From Lachnospiraceae bacterium (GTDB lineage Bacteria; Bacillota; Clostridia; Lachnospirales; Lachnospiraceae): 64,000 bases of DNA. This document shows, in pieces, positions 45,648 through 54,756 of the stretch. The notes under the pieces are model-generated. The model was not told the origin of the DNA and did no database searches. It saw only the letters and a program-made list of their open reading frames with translations. Each line of letters starts with the position of its first letter. Position 1 is the stretch's first letter. Position numbers and translations under genes: made by a program. The stretch lies in NCBI GenBank assembly GCA_017634455.1, contig JAGBNK010000008.1:1-64000 (forward strand), in the 5' to 3' direction.

Positions 45648-46436
45648 TTATGCGAATAATCCATCCACATCAACATCAGCATATACCTGAGAACAGAATC
45701 CCTGGATAACAGCACCATTGTTAATCTGAACTGAACGAGATTTAATATTTCCAACGATAACTGCTGATGTATCAACAACAACAGGTCCCTGAACATCAAT
45801 GTCACCCTTTACAGCACCAGCGATAACTGCTGATGTAGCTGAGATGTTACCAATAATAACTGAACCAACACCAATCTTGGCTGTTCCAGATGTATTAACC
45901 TCACCTTCGATCTTAGCAGCATCTGCGAAAAACTCTGATGAAGTGCTATTTCCTGTAATAGAACCTGTAACAACAAGCTTACCATTACATGCAACATCAC
46001 CGTTGATTGAACCCTGAACATCAACTGAACCAGCAGATTCAATATTACCTGTAATCTTCATACCAGCTGTAATAAGTGCTGTCTCATCTGTAGCTGCTTC
46101 TGTCTGTGTAAATACAGGTGTGCTAACTGGCTGAGCAACTGGTGTAGGTGCTACTGTCTCTCTTGTTGTATTATTTAACTCTTCGTTGAAATCCATTGTG
46201 TTTGTAACCTCCGATGTATTTGTTTCATTCTTTGATGCGATTGACTCATTATTATCAACCTTCTTTGATACCTGCTCCAAGAGTCCATCTAATTTATTTA
46301 ATTCAGACTCAACATCAATATCCGTATTGAGAGGTGTAGTATCATTTACCTCTTCTGTCTCGTCAAATTCCTCATCTGATACAATATCATTTACTGCCTC
46401 TGAGAAATCATCCTTAAACTCTTTAAAAAATCCCAT
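45648..46436 (-). CDS. Bactofilin-type polymer-forming cytoskeletal protein
   Basis: 262 residues. The N-terminal 115 residues are acidic and probably disordered; the rest is a bactofilin beta-helix built of repeated short strands (ITGNIESAGSVDVQGSINGD, VTGSITGN, IGVGSVIIGNISA, AVIAGAVKGDIDV, AVIVGNIKSRS). Bactofilins polymerise without nucleotide and scaffold cell-wall or motility proteins. Precedes pyrH by 15 bases and follows a peptidoglycan/polysaccharide deacetylase, suggesting a wall-related role. Confidence 0.9.
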   Translation of the reverse strand: MGFFKEFKDDFSEAVNDIVSDEEFDETEEVNDTTPLNTDIDVESELNKLDGLLEQVSKKVDNNESIASKNETNTSEVTNTMDFNEELNNTTRETVAPTPVAQPVSTPVFTQTEAATDETALITAGMKITGNIESAGSVDVQGSINGDVACNGKLVVTGSITGNSTSSEFFADAAKIEGEVNTSGTAKIGVGSVIIGNISATSAVIAGAVKGDIDVQGPVVVDTSAVIVGNIKSRSVQINNGAVIQGFCSQVYADVDVDGLFA

Positions 46437-46463
46437 TATCTTTCCTCCATTTTCTCTTGTCCG

Positions 46464-47390
46464 CTACTGTGAAATAGTAACATGCTGAATAACTGTAGTC
46501 TCCCCATCTATAGGTAAAATCAAAGCTCCTGCCTTCTGAAGTTCCTCAATCAACTTAGGCAGAGCCTGTACAGTCGCATCTTTTGCCTCAGTATCGTGCA
46601 TAAGCACAACCGACGTTTTATATTTTACCACATCATTCATTACATTTTCAACCAAATCATCAGGTGTATATGCCAAAGATGTAGCATCTCCACTGGACAC
46701 ATTCCAGTCAAAATATTTCACACCTTGATCATTAACATATTGTATGTATTGAGACATATCAATATTGCTTACCTTGTTACTGCTTCCACCTGGAAATCTG
46801 TAATATACGCTCTCCACTCCAGTGGTGTCATATATCAGATTCTGAATCTGTTCAAAATCATTTTTGAAAACATCCAAAGAACTATAGATCTCAGAATATT
46901 TATGAGAATAAGAATGCATACCAATAGTATGGCCCTCATTGACAATTCTCTGATATATACCCTTGTATTCCTCCTCAGGTTTTCCAACTACGAAAAAAGT
47001 AGCTTTCACACCATAATCATCCAGAATATCCAAAATCTCGTTAGTATTCTCACTAGGGCCATCATCAAAGGTCAGATATACCTTTAACACATCCTCTGTT
47101 CCAGCCAGGTTGTCTATGTCTTCATCCGTTTGATTGACAAGCTTAAGTCCTGAATCAGCCCCATTTACGGCTGCATCAACATTTTCAGAATAATCATAAT
47201 CCCCTGTAAGAATATCAATCTGTTTCTGCAATGATACTACCTTGATACATAGCAAAGTAATAACAATTATAGAAATGGCCATCCAGATAGCTATGGTGGA
47301 TAATATTGCTGTCTTTATTCTAGCCACGCGTTTGCGTCTATCGCGCTTGCTTTTTAAGTTATTAGGCTCATTAGAGTCGTTTCCAGCCAT
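46464..47390 (-). CDS. Membrane-anchored polysaccharide deacetylase
   Basis: 308 residues: a basic cytoplasmic N terminus, one membrane segment (about 29-50), a coiled stretch, then a NodB deacetylase domain (about 100-300) with LTFDDGPSENT (catalytic Asp, metal Asp), HSYSHKY (metal His pair), RFPGGSSN and DWNVSSGDAT. Acts on extracellular N-acetylated sugars, probably peptidoglycan GlcNAc or MurNAc; substrate inferred. GGGAG upstream. Between apbE and bactofilin. Confidence 0.92.
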   Translation of the reverse strand: MAGNDSNEPNNLKSKRDRRKRVARIKTAILSTIAIWMAISIIVITLLCIKVVSLQKQIDILTGDYDYSENVDAAVNGADSGLKLVNQTDEDIDNLAGTEDVLKVYLTFDDGPSENTNEILDILDDYGVKATFFVVGKPEEEYKGIYQRIVNEGHTIGMHSYSHKYSEIYSSLDVFKNDFEQIQNLIYDTTGVESVYYRFPGGSSNKVSNIDMSQYIQYVNDQGVKYFDWNVSSGDATSLAYTPDDLVENVMNDVVKYKTSVVLMHDTEAKDATVQALPKLIEELQKAGALILPIDGETTVIQHVTISQ

Positions 47391-47443
47391 GGCTTCATAT
47401 CTCCCTTCCTTAAAGTCTATACTATTGTATCATATTTAATATA

Positions 47444-48511
47444 TTATTTCTTTTGAAAATTATATTTAGCCATTCCATTACTTAAATGGTAACCGCCATT
47501 CTCATCTATAAGGATACATTCAATGCCTTCAGTGGCATTTACCAGCTTCATTCCTCTGTCTAATCCCAGGCAGAAAACCGCAGTTGAATAAGCATCGCAC
47601 TCCATGGAAGATTTGCCTATTATAGTAGCACTAATAACACCATTTTCCGCTGGATAACCAGTGTTTCTATCCAGAATATGATGATAATTCACACCATTTT
47701 GTTCAAAATATCTCTCATAATTGCCGGAGGTAACAATGGATAAATCAGATACACTGAGACCTCCATATACATTGGAGCTGTTCAGAGGATCTGTGATTCC
47801 CACATTCCAGTTTGATCCATCCGCCTTGTTGCCTATGGTGATAATATTGCCTCCAAAATCCAAAATCCCTACAATTTCCGGATTGATAGACAGTATAAGA
47901 CTCTCAATTCTATCAGCTGCATAACCCTTGGCTATAGCCCCCATATTCAGCTGCACCTTGTCAGATGTAACTGTCAGAGTATTGGTATCTGTATCCAGGG
48001 ATAAATATTTACATCCTGTGCCTTCTAGAGCAGACTGAATCTCTTCATCCTGTGGAACTCTGGCATGATCAGTGCCAATACCCCAGAGATTAATCAGATT
48101 ACCAATTGTAACATCCAATGCTCCATCAGATTTTTCATTTACATCTATGGCACAGCTTAATACTTCTTCTATTTCATCAGACACCTGAAAAGTAGTTTCA
48201 CCCTGGGCTATAGCCTCATTAATATGATAAAGCTCACTGTCCTTGGCCTGGGCGCTGAATACATTTTCCAAGACATCTACTTCTTCAAAGGATTTAACAA
48301 TACAATCCTCCAACTGAAGCTTATCCTTACCGTAGAGTGTAATTGTCATCACAGTATCAAAATGAACCTCTGACTCAGTGGAACTCTCTATAGAATTTCC
48401 AAAGACCGATTTCCCACAGCCAGTCATAGAAAGCATTGATATTACCAATGCTTTTACCATAAATACTGATATTATTTTATTCATTTTCAATCCATATGAT
48501 ATATGCTTCAT
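47444..48511 (-). CDS. apbE: FAD:protein FMN transferase (ApbE), lipoprotein
   Basis: Attaches FMN covalently to Ser/Thr of flavoproteins such as Rnf/Nqr subunits or secreted reductases. 355 residues: lipoprotein signal with lipobox LSMTGC, VHFDTVMTITLYGK, NLINLWGIG, NMGAIAKGYAADR and the catalytic HHILDRNTGYPAE / ECDAYSTAVFCLG. ATG 48511 has GGAG 9 bases upstream; ATG 48484 is an alternative that would leave the signal peptide intact. Target protein is not in the window. Confidence 0.94.
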   Translation of the reverse strand: MKHISYGLKMNKIISVFMVKALVISMLSMTGCGKSVFGNSIESSTESEVHFDTVMTITLYGKDKLQLEDCIVKSFEEVDVLENVFSAQAKDSELYHINEAIAQGETTFQVSDEIEEVLSCAIDVNEKSDGALDVTIGNLINLWGIGTDHARVPQDEEIQSALEGTGCKYLSLDTDTNTLTVTSDKVQLNMGAIAKGYAADRIESLILSINPEIVGILDFGGNIITIGNKADGSNWNVGITDPLNSSNVYGGLSVSDLSIVTSGNYERYFEQNGVNYHHILDRNTGYPAENGVISATIIGKSSMECDAYSTAVFCLGLDRGMKLVNATEGIECILIDENGGYHLSNGMAKYNFQKK

Positions 48512-48539
48512 GTAAATAAACTCCTGCTATAAATCATAA

Positions 48540-48573
48540 ATCCCGTCACTATAGACATCTATAGTGACGGGAT
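48540..48573 (-). terminator. Perfect 16-bp hairpin between tsf and apbE
   Basis: ATCCCGTCACTATAGA and its exact complement with a 2-base spacer, about 35 bases after the tsf stop. The following tract (TTATGATTTAT) is weak, so it may act as a partial terminator or an RNA-stabilising end rather than a full stop. Confidence 0.7.
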
Positions 48574-48606
48574 AAATATCAATTATGAAAAGGAATTAGT
48601 CAAATA

Positions 48607-49515
48607 TTACTGACCCATCTGCTTTGCAACTTCTTCTGCAAAGTTCTCTTCCTTCTTTTCCATACCTTCACCAACTTCAAAACGAACCATATCTGTGATC
48701 TTTATATCGCTTGAAACTGACTCTAAGTACTTAGCAACGTTCTGCTTACCATCTTCAGCCTTAACATAAACCTGATCCATAAGAACAACGTCCTTAAGCA
48801 TCTTGTTGATACGACCCTTGATGATTCCTTCCTTAACCTTCTCTGGCTTAGAAGCTTCCTTAGGATCATTTTCCATCTGAGCCTTGAGAATCTCTGTCTC
48901 ATGGTCGATGTATGACTGCTCAACATCTGTATCATAGATGTACTTTGGATTCAAAGCAGCAATCTGCATTGCAACATTTGTAAGAGCTTCCTTTGTTGCA
49001 TCATCATTTGCACCATTTGCAGCAACGAGAACACCAATTCTACCGCCACCGTGTACGTAAGATACAACAACGTCTCCTGAAACCTTCTTGAAACGACGAA
49101 CAGATAACTTCTCGCCGATTGTAGCTGTCTTCTCAACAAGCTCATCCTTCAATCCGTTCAAACCAAGAAGAGCTTCAACGTCCTCGCCGTCAACACCACC
49201 ATTAAGTGATGAAGCAAGTGCCTGGTCAGCAACTTCCTGAACGAAGTTCTGGAATGTCTCATTCTTTGCAACGAAATCTGTCTCAGAGTTAACTTCAACA
49301 ACACATGCTGTGTTTCCGTTTAATGCAACTCTTGTGATACCTTCTGCAGCGATTCTGCTAGCCTTCTTCTCAGCCTTAGCCTGTCCGTTCTTTCTCAAGA
49401 ACTCAACTGCTGCGTCCATATCACCATCTGTCTCGCCAAGTGCCTTCTTACAGTCCATCATACCAGCGCCTGTAAGCTCACGTAATTCTTTAACCATAGC
49501 TGCTGTAATAGCCAT
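48607..49515 (-). CDS. tsf: Translation elongation factor Ts
   Basis: Nucleotide exchange factor for EF-Tu. 302 residues: N-terminal UBA domain (MAITAAMVKELRELTGAGMMDCKKAL), the TDFVAKNETFQNFV core motif near 80, and subdomains N and C. ATG 49515 has GGAGG 8 bases upstream; an ATG-like codon further upstream would include that site. Directly follows rpsB. Confidence 0.98.
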   Translation of the reverse strand: MAITAAMVKELRELTGAGMMDCKKALGETDGDMDAAVEFLRKNGQAKAEKKASRIAAEGITRVALNGNTACVVEVNSETDFVAKNETFQNFVQEVADQALASSLNGGVDGEDVEALLGLNGLKDELVEKTATIGEKLSVRRFKKVSGDVVVSYVHGGGRIGVLVAANGANDDATKEALTNVAMQIAALNPKYIYDTDVEQSYIDHETEILKAQMENDPKEASKPEKVKEGIIKGRINKMLKDVVLMDQVYVKAEDGKQNVAKYLESVSSDIKITDMVRFEVGEGMEKKEENFAEEVAKQMGQ

Positions 49516-49559
49516 TTCACATTCCTCCAATATCTTATAATTCTATGGGACAAATTTAA

Positions 49560-50288
49560 TTATGCCTCTTCTGACTCCTCAGCCTCAGCTGTCTCTGTCT
49601 CAACTGTTCCCTGCTTTGCCTCGATAACAGCGTCTGCCATTGTACCAACAATAAGCTTAACTGCACGGATAGCATCATCGTTTCCTGGGATAACATAATC
49701 TAACTCATCTGGATCGCAGTTTGTATCTGAGATACCGATAAGAGGAATTCCAAGTGCATGTGCCTCCTGTACGCAGATTCTCTCCTTCTTAGGATCTACG
49801 ATAAAGATAGCATCAGGAATTCTACCCATTTCCTTGATACCACCAAGGTTCTTTGTAAGCTTCTCAAGCTCTTTCTTAAGCTTAATAACTTCCTTCTTAG
49901 GAAGAACATCAAAGATTCCGTCCTCTTCCATCTTCTCAATTTCCTTGAGACGAGCGATTCTTGACTCGATTGTCTTGAAGTTTGTAAGCATACCTCCAAG
50001 CCATCTCTCGTTTACATAGAACATTCCACAACGCTCAGCTTCCTGCTTAATAGCATCCTGTGCCTGCTTCTTTGTTCCTACAAAAAGGATGATTCCACCC
50101 TGCTCAGCAATATCAAATACTGCATCATAAGCCTCGTCAACCTTACCTACAGACTTCTGAAGATCGATGATATGGATACCATTTCTCTCTGTGTAGATGT
50201 AAGGAGCCATTTTAGGGTTCCATCTTCTTGTCTGATGTCCAAAATGAACACCTGCCTCAAGTAACTGCTTCATTGAAATAACACTCAT
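49560..50288 (-). CDS. rpsB: 30S ribosomal protein S2
   Basis: 242 residues: [26 protein letters not shown] start, [31 protein letters not shown] and [27 protein letters not shown]. Glu-rich tail. ATG 50288 is preceded by AGGAGG. Heads the rpsB-tsf string behind a strong promoter. Confidence 0.98.
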   Translation of the reverse strand: MSVISMKQLLEAGVHFGHQTRRWNPKMAPYIYTERNGIHIIDLQKSVGKVDEAYDAVFDIAEQGGIILFVGTKKQAQDAIKQEAERCGMFYVNERWLGGMLTNFKTIESRIARLKEIEKMEEDGIFDVLPKKEVIKLKKELEKLTKNLGGIKEMGRIPDAIFIVDPKKERICVQEAHALGIPLIGISDTNCDPDELDYVIPGNDDAIRAVKLIVGTMADAVIEAKQGTVETETAEAEESEEA

Positions 50289-50315
50289 TTTCTTTACCTC
50301 CTGGTTATTCACTTC

Positions 50316-50379
50316 CACATATGTCATTTTCTCGCCAAACCCTTGTATTTATGGGCACCAAGACGAAAATCAATATGTG
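50316..50379 (-). promoter_or_regulatory. Possible rpsB leader structure
   Basis: CACATAT (50316-50322) and ATATGTG (50373-50379) close a stem around about 50 bases of leader that contains GGTGCCC / GGGTTTGG-type segments. Many ribosomal protein operons carry such leaders; S2 binding is only a guess. Confidence 0.35.
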
Positions 50380-50402
50380 TGATTAATTTTAAGCCGTTTG
50401 CT

Positions 50403-50431
50403 ATTATATCACAGCGAACGGCTCCTATCAA
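50403..50431 (-). promoter_or_regulatory. Promoter of rpsB
   Basis: Minus-strand -35 TTGATA (50426-50431), 17-base spacer, -10 TATAAT (50403-50408, perfect). Confidence 0.9.
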
Positions 50432-50505
50432 GCATTTTATTTTATTATAAGCTCACATCAGCAAATTCGTATCAATGTATTAATTTTCATCAACTCAAGG
50501 AAGTA

Positions 50506-51057
50506 TTATTTTCCCATAAGTGCATTGGCTATCTCTTCAAAGGTTGAACCTTTGGTAATTGTATAAGTTCCCGGCTGCAAGAAATTGTCATCATTGCTCA
50601 AAGTCAGAAATTTATCAAAGGCTTCCGCATTATCAACTATACCCTGCTCCTGCAGATGATTGGAAATAATTGAAGATGTCTCCCCGCGAGAAATGGTAAA
50701 TTCAACAGTCTCCCCTGTGGCACCATCCCCATTAGTATCAGTACCATTACCATTGGCATCCGTAGCATTAGCATCTGTAGCATTAGCATCTGTAGCATTA
50801 GCATCTGTATTAGTGGCATTGTCTGTGGCATTGGCCTGAGCTGCGGCATCATCCTCAGAATTCTTGTCATCCTCTGTTTCCATGTTATCTGCTATAGTTC
50901 CCTTCTCATCGGGATATACCATTCCAAGCTTCTTCGCCTCAGATTCAATCTGGGACTTGGACATGGTCGTTGTGGAAAATGCAGAAGAAATCATCCAAAT
51001 TAAACTCATTATGATAAGAGCAATTCCCGCTCCTCTTAGATAATATTTCAATTTCAT
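50506..51057 (-). CDS. Membrane protein with MltG/YceG-like LysM subdomain
   Basis: 183 residues: one N-terminal membrane segment (about 9-30), a low-complexity linker with Asp-Ala-Asn-Ala-Thr repeats (about 82-105), and a C-terminal extracellular module (VEFTISRGETSSIISNHL, LQPGTYTITKGSTFEEIANALM) like the substrate-binding part of MltG lytic transglycosylases. The catalytic domain of MltG is missing, so it may bind peptidoglycan without cutting. Overlaps the previous gene by 4 bases. Last gene of the fla/che string. Confidence 0.75.
   Translation of the reverse strand: MKLKYYLRGAGIALIIMSLIWMISSAFSTTTMSKSQIESEAKKLGMVYPDEKGTIADNMETEDDKNSEDDAAAQANATDNATNTDANATDANATDANATDANGNGTDTNGDGATGETVEFTISRGETSSIISNHLQEQGIVDNAEAFDKFLTLSNDDNFLQPGTYTITKGSTFEEIANALMGK
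50756..50809 (-). repeat. 15-bp in-frame tandem repeat
   Basis: Three full copies of a GCATCTGTAGCATTA-type unit (plus strand; the first differs by one base) and a partial fourth. Each encodes five residues of the Asp/Ala/Asn/Thr linker of the MltG-like protein. Copy number could vary without breaking the frame. Confidence 0.9.
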
Positions 51058-51749
51058 GATTCCTTGCCTCCGTTAAATAAGCCTAATACCAGCTTAACCT
51101 CTCCAAGGCCCTTGCCCATCTGCTTTGCAATTTCAATCTCACTTAAGCCTTCATTATACAGCTTTATAATTTCATCATTTCTATTGCCTTCACCGGCATG
51201 TTCATTTTCATTATAGACTTCAAACTCATCCTGAAGACTGGAATCATCTTCACTAATTCCAATATTTTCTGGCATTTCAAGCTCTACAGCTTTCTGAGAC
51301 ATGGCCTCAACCTGTTCAATCTTGTCATCAATAGATGCTTCCATCTGTGTTACAGCCGACTGCATAAGTCCCAGTTCCTTGGTTAAATCTGTAACCTTTT
51401 GCTGTTTCTCATTGAGCATCTCATACATAAACATAATCTCATTATGAGATTTATTCATAGAATCCAAAACTGTATCAGAATATTCACTTATGGACATAAT
51501 CTTGTTGTTAAGCTCCTTGTCAGTCTCCACTGCAAAGGATTCTATCTTCTCATCAATCTTGTCCTTAGTCATTTCCTCAAGTTTTGATTCTGCCGCCTTC
51601 ATTTCTTTTTCAAGCAATACTTTGATTTCTTTTTCACCCAGTTTTTGAATTTCTTGTACATCAGAAGAAGACAGTTTCTCCGAAACGAAGAAACTGCCAA
51701 CAAGAAATACAATACCTATTACTAAAAGCGAAATCTGTAATCCGGTCAT
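51054..51749 (-). CDS. SwrB/YlxL-like membrane coiled-coil protein (DUF6115-type)
   Basis: 231 residues: one N-terminal membrane helix (about 4-24), a long coiled coil (about 35-165) and a C-terminal helix-turn-helix-like module IIKLYNEGLSEIEIAKQMGKG followed by LGEVKLVLGLF. The layout and position (after the motility sigma factor and just before rpsB) match SwrB of B. subtilis, which promotes flagellar export apparatus assembly. Sequence identity was not measured, so the assignment is by architecture and position. Confidence 0.7.
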   Translation of the reverse strand: MTGLQISLLVIGIVFLVGSFFVSEKLSSSDVQEIQKLGEKEIKVLLEKEMKAAESKLEEMTKDKIDEKIESFAVETDKELNNKIMSISEYSDTVLDSMNKSHNEIMFMYEMLNEKQQKVTDLTKELGLMQSAVTQMEASIDDKIEQVEAMSQKAVELEMPENIGISEDDSSLQDEFEVYNENEHAGEGNRNDEIIKLYNEGLSEIEIAKQMGKGLGEVKLVLGLFNGGKES

Positions 51750-51759
51750 GATATTCTCC

Positions 51760-52086
51760 TTAAATTTTCATATCAAATGGTACATGTTCTCCCTTTACCA
51801 AAACCTGACCATCTGCATTTTCCTTTTTCTTCTTTATAACCTTCTTCTTCCTTTGTCCAGGCTGATAACCGCTTCCATTGCCTTCACGGTCATCATAATT
51901 ATACTGTTCAGCCTCAACATCATCCTTTGTCATTACTGAATTTGCAGCATGTTCTTCTTCCTGCCTAACTTCCGCAGTAACCTGTTGCTGTTGAAGAGCA
52001 CCTTTTTCCCCTTCATTAGCACTGGTTCTGGTTGCCTCGGCAGTATTCTGCAACATTGCATTAAATTCCAAAGGTCTAATAGTCAT
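51760..52086 (-). CDS. Hydrophilic protein of unknown function in the flagellar operon
   Basis: 108 residues, not recognised. No membrane segment or signal. N-terminal helix (IRPLEFNAMLQNTAEATRTS), Gln/Glu-rich middle, a Lys-rich cluster (about 80-88) and a short C-terminal VKGEHVPFDMKI. AGGAGG precedes ATG 52086. Its place between fapA and the SwrB-like gene suggests a link to flagella assembly. Confidence 0.7.
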   Translation of the reverse strand: MTIRPLEFNAMLQNTAEATRTSANEGEKGALQQQQVTAEVRQEEEHAANSVMTKDDVEAEQYNYDDREGNGSGYQPGQRKKKVIKKKKENADGQVLVKGEHVPFDMKI

Positions 52087-52096
52087 AGATTACCTC

Positions 52097-53695
52097 CTAC
52101 AGAGAAGTATATACAATTTCTCCGTCTTTCTTCTCAAGCATACAGTAAGATCTCTTATCCTTAACTATTGCTTCAGTTCCAGAAATTGAAACAGCAGTTC
52201 CTGGATATATATCTCTACGGACAGAAATTTTGGCATGCTTGCTATTCAAAATTTCCTGGTGTAATTCTTCTAACTCACTCTCGCCCTTATTCAATTCATT
52301 TGCCATACTCTCAAGCTGTGCTCGCAATATCTTAAAGGCTTCAATCTGCTTTGCTTCAAGCTGAGCTCCTGATTTAATCAATGCTTCATATTTGTCATAT
52401 AAAGCTCGCATCTTGGCAACATTTGCCTTCAACTCATCTACCTTGGTCTGCAACTTGGTGAAATAATCTTTTCTCTCAGGTGATACACCAACTTCAATTG
52501 TGGTTTTACCGCCCATTTCAGATCCAATAATATTGGCTTCCACCTTGCCTATGGCTTTGACGCTTCCGCCATTTATAGAGCCTTTTTTCTCTGCAACAAT
52601 TACATCCTCACCAGATGTAACATTGCTATATATAAGAGAACCAGCTTCTACAAATCCGCCTGCAAATACTGTAGCATTTTCTATATATTTTGCAATGACA
52701 TTGCCGCTGGCTTCAATGACACCTTTTTGCATACCCTGTATGCCGCATTTCACTATAACATTGCCATCAGCATGAATCAAGCAATCTTCCACACTGCCCT
52801 CAACTTCTATATTGCCATGAGCAGTTATCTTGAAACCACCTCGCACATTGCCTCGCACATGTACATTGCCATTGTATTCAATATCACCAGTAGAATTATC
52901 TACATCTGCAGGGACCTCATATACATCTGCTACAAAAACCTTGCCACCTGTAAGTGTAACATGTCCTGTCACATCTGAATAAATATTTAACCCATCCTCA
53001 GATATTGATATATTTCTACCGTATTCTAACTTCTTATTCTTGACACTTCTAGGTGGAGTTACCTTACCAAATACATCAGAACCCGGTTGTCCTGGATCCA
53101 TAGGATGTAATGTAGCAAGCAAGTCTCCTGCATTAACATGAGAAATAGTATCAAGTGAATGATAATCAACTGAACCATCCTCATTATGTTTAGGTTTTAA
53201 ATTAGGATTGGTATTGAAGAAATACTCAATTCTAGCGTCGCTGCCATGAACAGGCTGTCGACCTTCTGCAAATACTAGAGGTGTCTCATATACATGATTA
53301 TCAAGGAATTCATTTATCAAATCTTCATTGATACCATATTTAATCCCCTTGCTTTTCAGCTCATGCATTATGTCATTAATATCAAGCTTATTACCCTTTG
53401 AAGATGGGGCATGAAATATACATGTAATCTTCATCTTGTCCAATGAACATATCATATCCATAGTCTCAATGAATTCCAATCCATCTCCCTCAGATAGATT
53501 TATCTGACAATCCACTCCACTAAATACCGCATCACTTAAATCTTTTTCTGACCCCACTTTTATCCCTTTTTGGTTTAAAAAAGACGTCAGTTCCTTATAA
53601 GAAACTGGCGCCCCTCCTTCCTTCGGGGCAAAAATATTACATACAGCTGTCTTTCCCATCCAGCTAATTTGGAAATATCCGTTTTTTTGCTCCAT
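52097..53695 (-). CDS. FapA family protein (DUF342)
   Basis: 532 residues: N-terminal domain, central right-handed beta-helix of repeated short strands (GDIEYNGNVHVRGNVRGG, GNIEVEGSVEDC, GNVIVKCGIQG, GNVIAKYIENA; about 245-400) and a C-terminal coiled coil (about 400-470). DUF342 members are named flagellar assembly protein A, but their activity is not well defined; the beta-helix resembles bactofilin repeats. Lies right after the motility sigma factor. Confidence 0.9.
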   Translation of the reverse strand: MEQKNGYFQISWMGKTAVCNIFAPKEGGAPVSYKELTSFLNQKGIKVGSEKDLSDAVFSGVDCQINLSEGDGLEFIETMDMICSLDKMKITCIFHAPSSKGNKLDINDIMHELKSKGIKYGINEDLINEFLDNHVYETPLVFAEGRQPVHGSDARIEYFFNTNPNLKPKHNEDGSVDYHSLDTISHVNAGDLLATLHPMDPGQPGSDVFGKVTPPRSVKNKKLEYGRNISISEDGLNIYSDVTGHVTLTGGKVFVADVYEVPADVDNSTGDIEYNGNVHVRGNVRGGFKITAHGNIEVEGSVEDCLIHADGNVIVKCGIQGMQKGVIEASGNVIAKYIENATVFAGGFVEAGSLIYSNVTSGEDVIVAEKKGSINGGSVKAIGKVEANIIGSEMGGKTTIEVGVSPERKDYFTKLQTKVDELKANVAKMRALYDKYEALIKSGAQLEAKQIEAFKILRAQLESMANELNKGESELEELHQEILNSKHAKISVRRDIYPGTAVSISGTEAIVKDKRSYCMLEKKDGEIVYTSL

Positions 53696-53707
53696 GTCTT
53701 CTCCTTG

Positions 53708-54475
53708 TTATTCATTTGTAAGTATGTCCAAGTAATCCCCCAAATGCTTGCGCATTTTTACTATAGCCTTGGTATGCAATTGTGAAACACGAGATTCAGA
53801 AACATCCAAGACTTTGCTAATCTCTTTCAATGTCATATCTTCGTAATAATACATCAATACAACCTGTTTCTCTTTCTCGGTAAGTTTCTCAAGAGTTTCA
53901 GCAAGCATCTGCTTCAACTCCTGCTGAGAAACCATATCTTCTGGCTGTATAAAATGTGAATTACGATGAGCATCCATAACAGGTTCGGCTCCCTGCTCTA
54001 CATACTCATTTAAAGAAACAACATTGGTAACCTTTAATTGAGATTGCCAATCTAACAATTCATCCCCAGACAAACCTAATTCCTCTGCAATTTCTTCGTC
54101 AGAGGCTGTTTTACCAGTGCGCATCTCAATATTTTTGATAGCTTCGTCAATCTGCTTCTGTTTCTGTCTAACCGTCCTTGGAATCCAGTCCATCTTTCGA
54201 ATCTGATCCAATATTGAACCACGAATTCGAAAACTAGCATAGGTCTCAAACTTTACATCTTTTGCAAGTTCATACTTATCAATTGCATCAATAAGACCAA
54301 AAATACCATAGCTACACAAATCATCATATTCGACATTCTTCCCCAAATACATGCTCAGTCGACCTGCAACAACTTTAACAAGAGGTGCATATTCTATGAT
54401 AATCTGCTCTCTTAATTCCGGAGTTGGTTTTTTTCGATAGGAATCCCAAAGTTTATCTTTGTCAACCGTTTTCAT
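53708..54475 (-). CDS. sigD: FliA/WhiG-family motility sigma factor (SigD)
   Basis: RNA polymerase sigma-28-type factor for late flagellar and chemotaxis genes. 255 residues with region 2 (ELREQIIIEYAPLVKVVAGRLSM, YDDLCSYGIFGLIDAIDKYE, FETYASFRIRGSILDQIR), region 3 and region 4 (LTEKEKQVVLMYYYEDMTLKEISKVL, SESRVSQLHTKAI). GGAGG upstream of ATG 54475. Position after cheD matches B. subtilis. No anti-sigma FlgM in the window. Confidence 0.95.
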   Translation of the reverse strand: MKTVDKDKLWDSYRKKPTPELREQIIIEYAPLVKVVAGRLSMYLGKNVEYDDLCSYGIFGLIDAIDKYELAKDVKFETYASFRIRGSILDQIRKMDWIPRTVRQKQKQIDEAIKNIEMRTGKTASDEEIAEELGLSGDELLDWQSQLKVTNVVSLNEYVEQGAEPVMDAHRNSHFIQPEDMVSQQELKQMLAETLEKLTEKEKQVVLMYYYEDMTLKEISKVLDVSESRVSQLHTKAIVKMRKHLGDYLDILTNE

Positions 54476-54493
54476 CCTACTCCTCCGCTATTA

Positions 54494-54748
54494 TTATTCT
54501 TCTGTGTCCTCGGATATTACATCCTCAAGTTCACTTTCTTCATTCTCTTCGTCAGTCTCTTCTTCCATTACATTCAATGATTTATCGAGAATGACCTTCA
54601 CTATACTACCTATGACGCCAAAAATTATAACAGCGCACAGAAGTCTTGTAGTGAAAATAGTAAAGGATACATGCTGTATGATAGATGCAACACATGAAAC
54701 CAACGCTGCAATCAATGTAATAATAATCGGTATCGGTTTTGTGTTCAT
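54494..54748 (-). CDS. Small two-helix membrane protein of unknown function
   Basis: 84 residues: two hydrophobic helices (about 6-27 and 33-54), then a very acidic cytoplasmic tail of about 25 residues rich in Glu and Asp. Not recognised. An AAGGAT ribosome site precedes ATG 54748. Sits between cheD and sigD; comparable small genes occur at this place in other motile Clostridia. Confidence 0.72.
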   Translation of the reverse strand: MNTKPIPIIITLIAALVSCVASIIQHVSFTIFTTRLLCAVIIFGVIGSIVKVILDKSLNVMEEETDEENEESELEDVISEDTEE

Positions 54749-54756
54749 AACTATCC

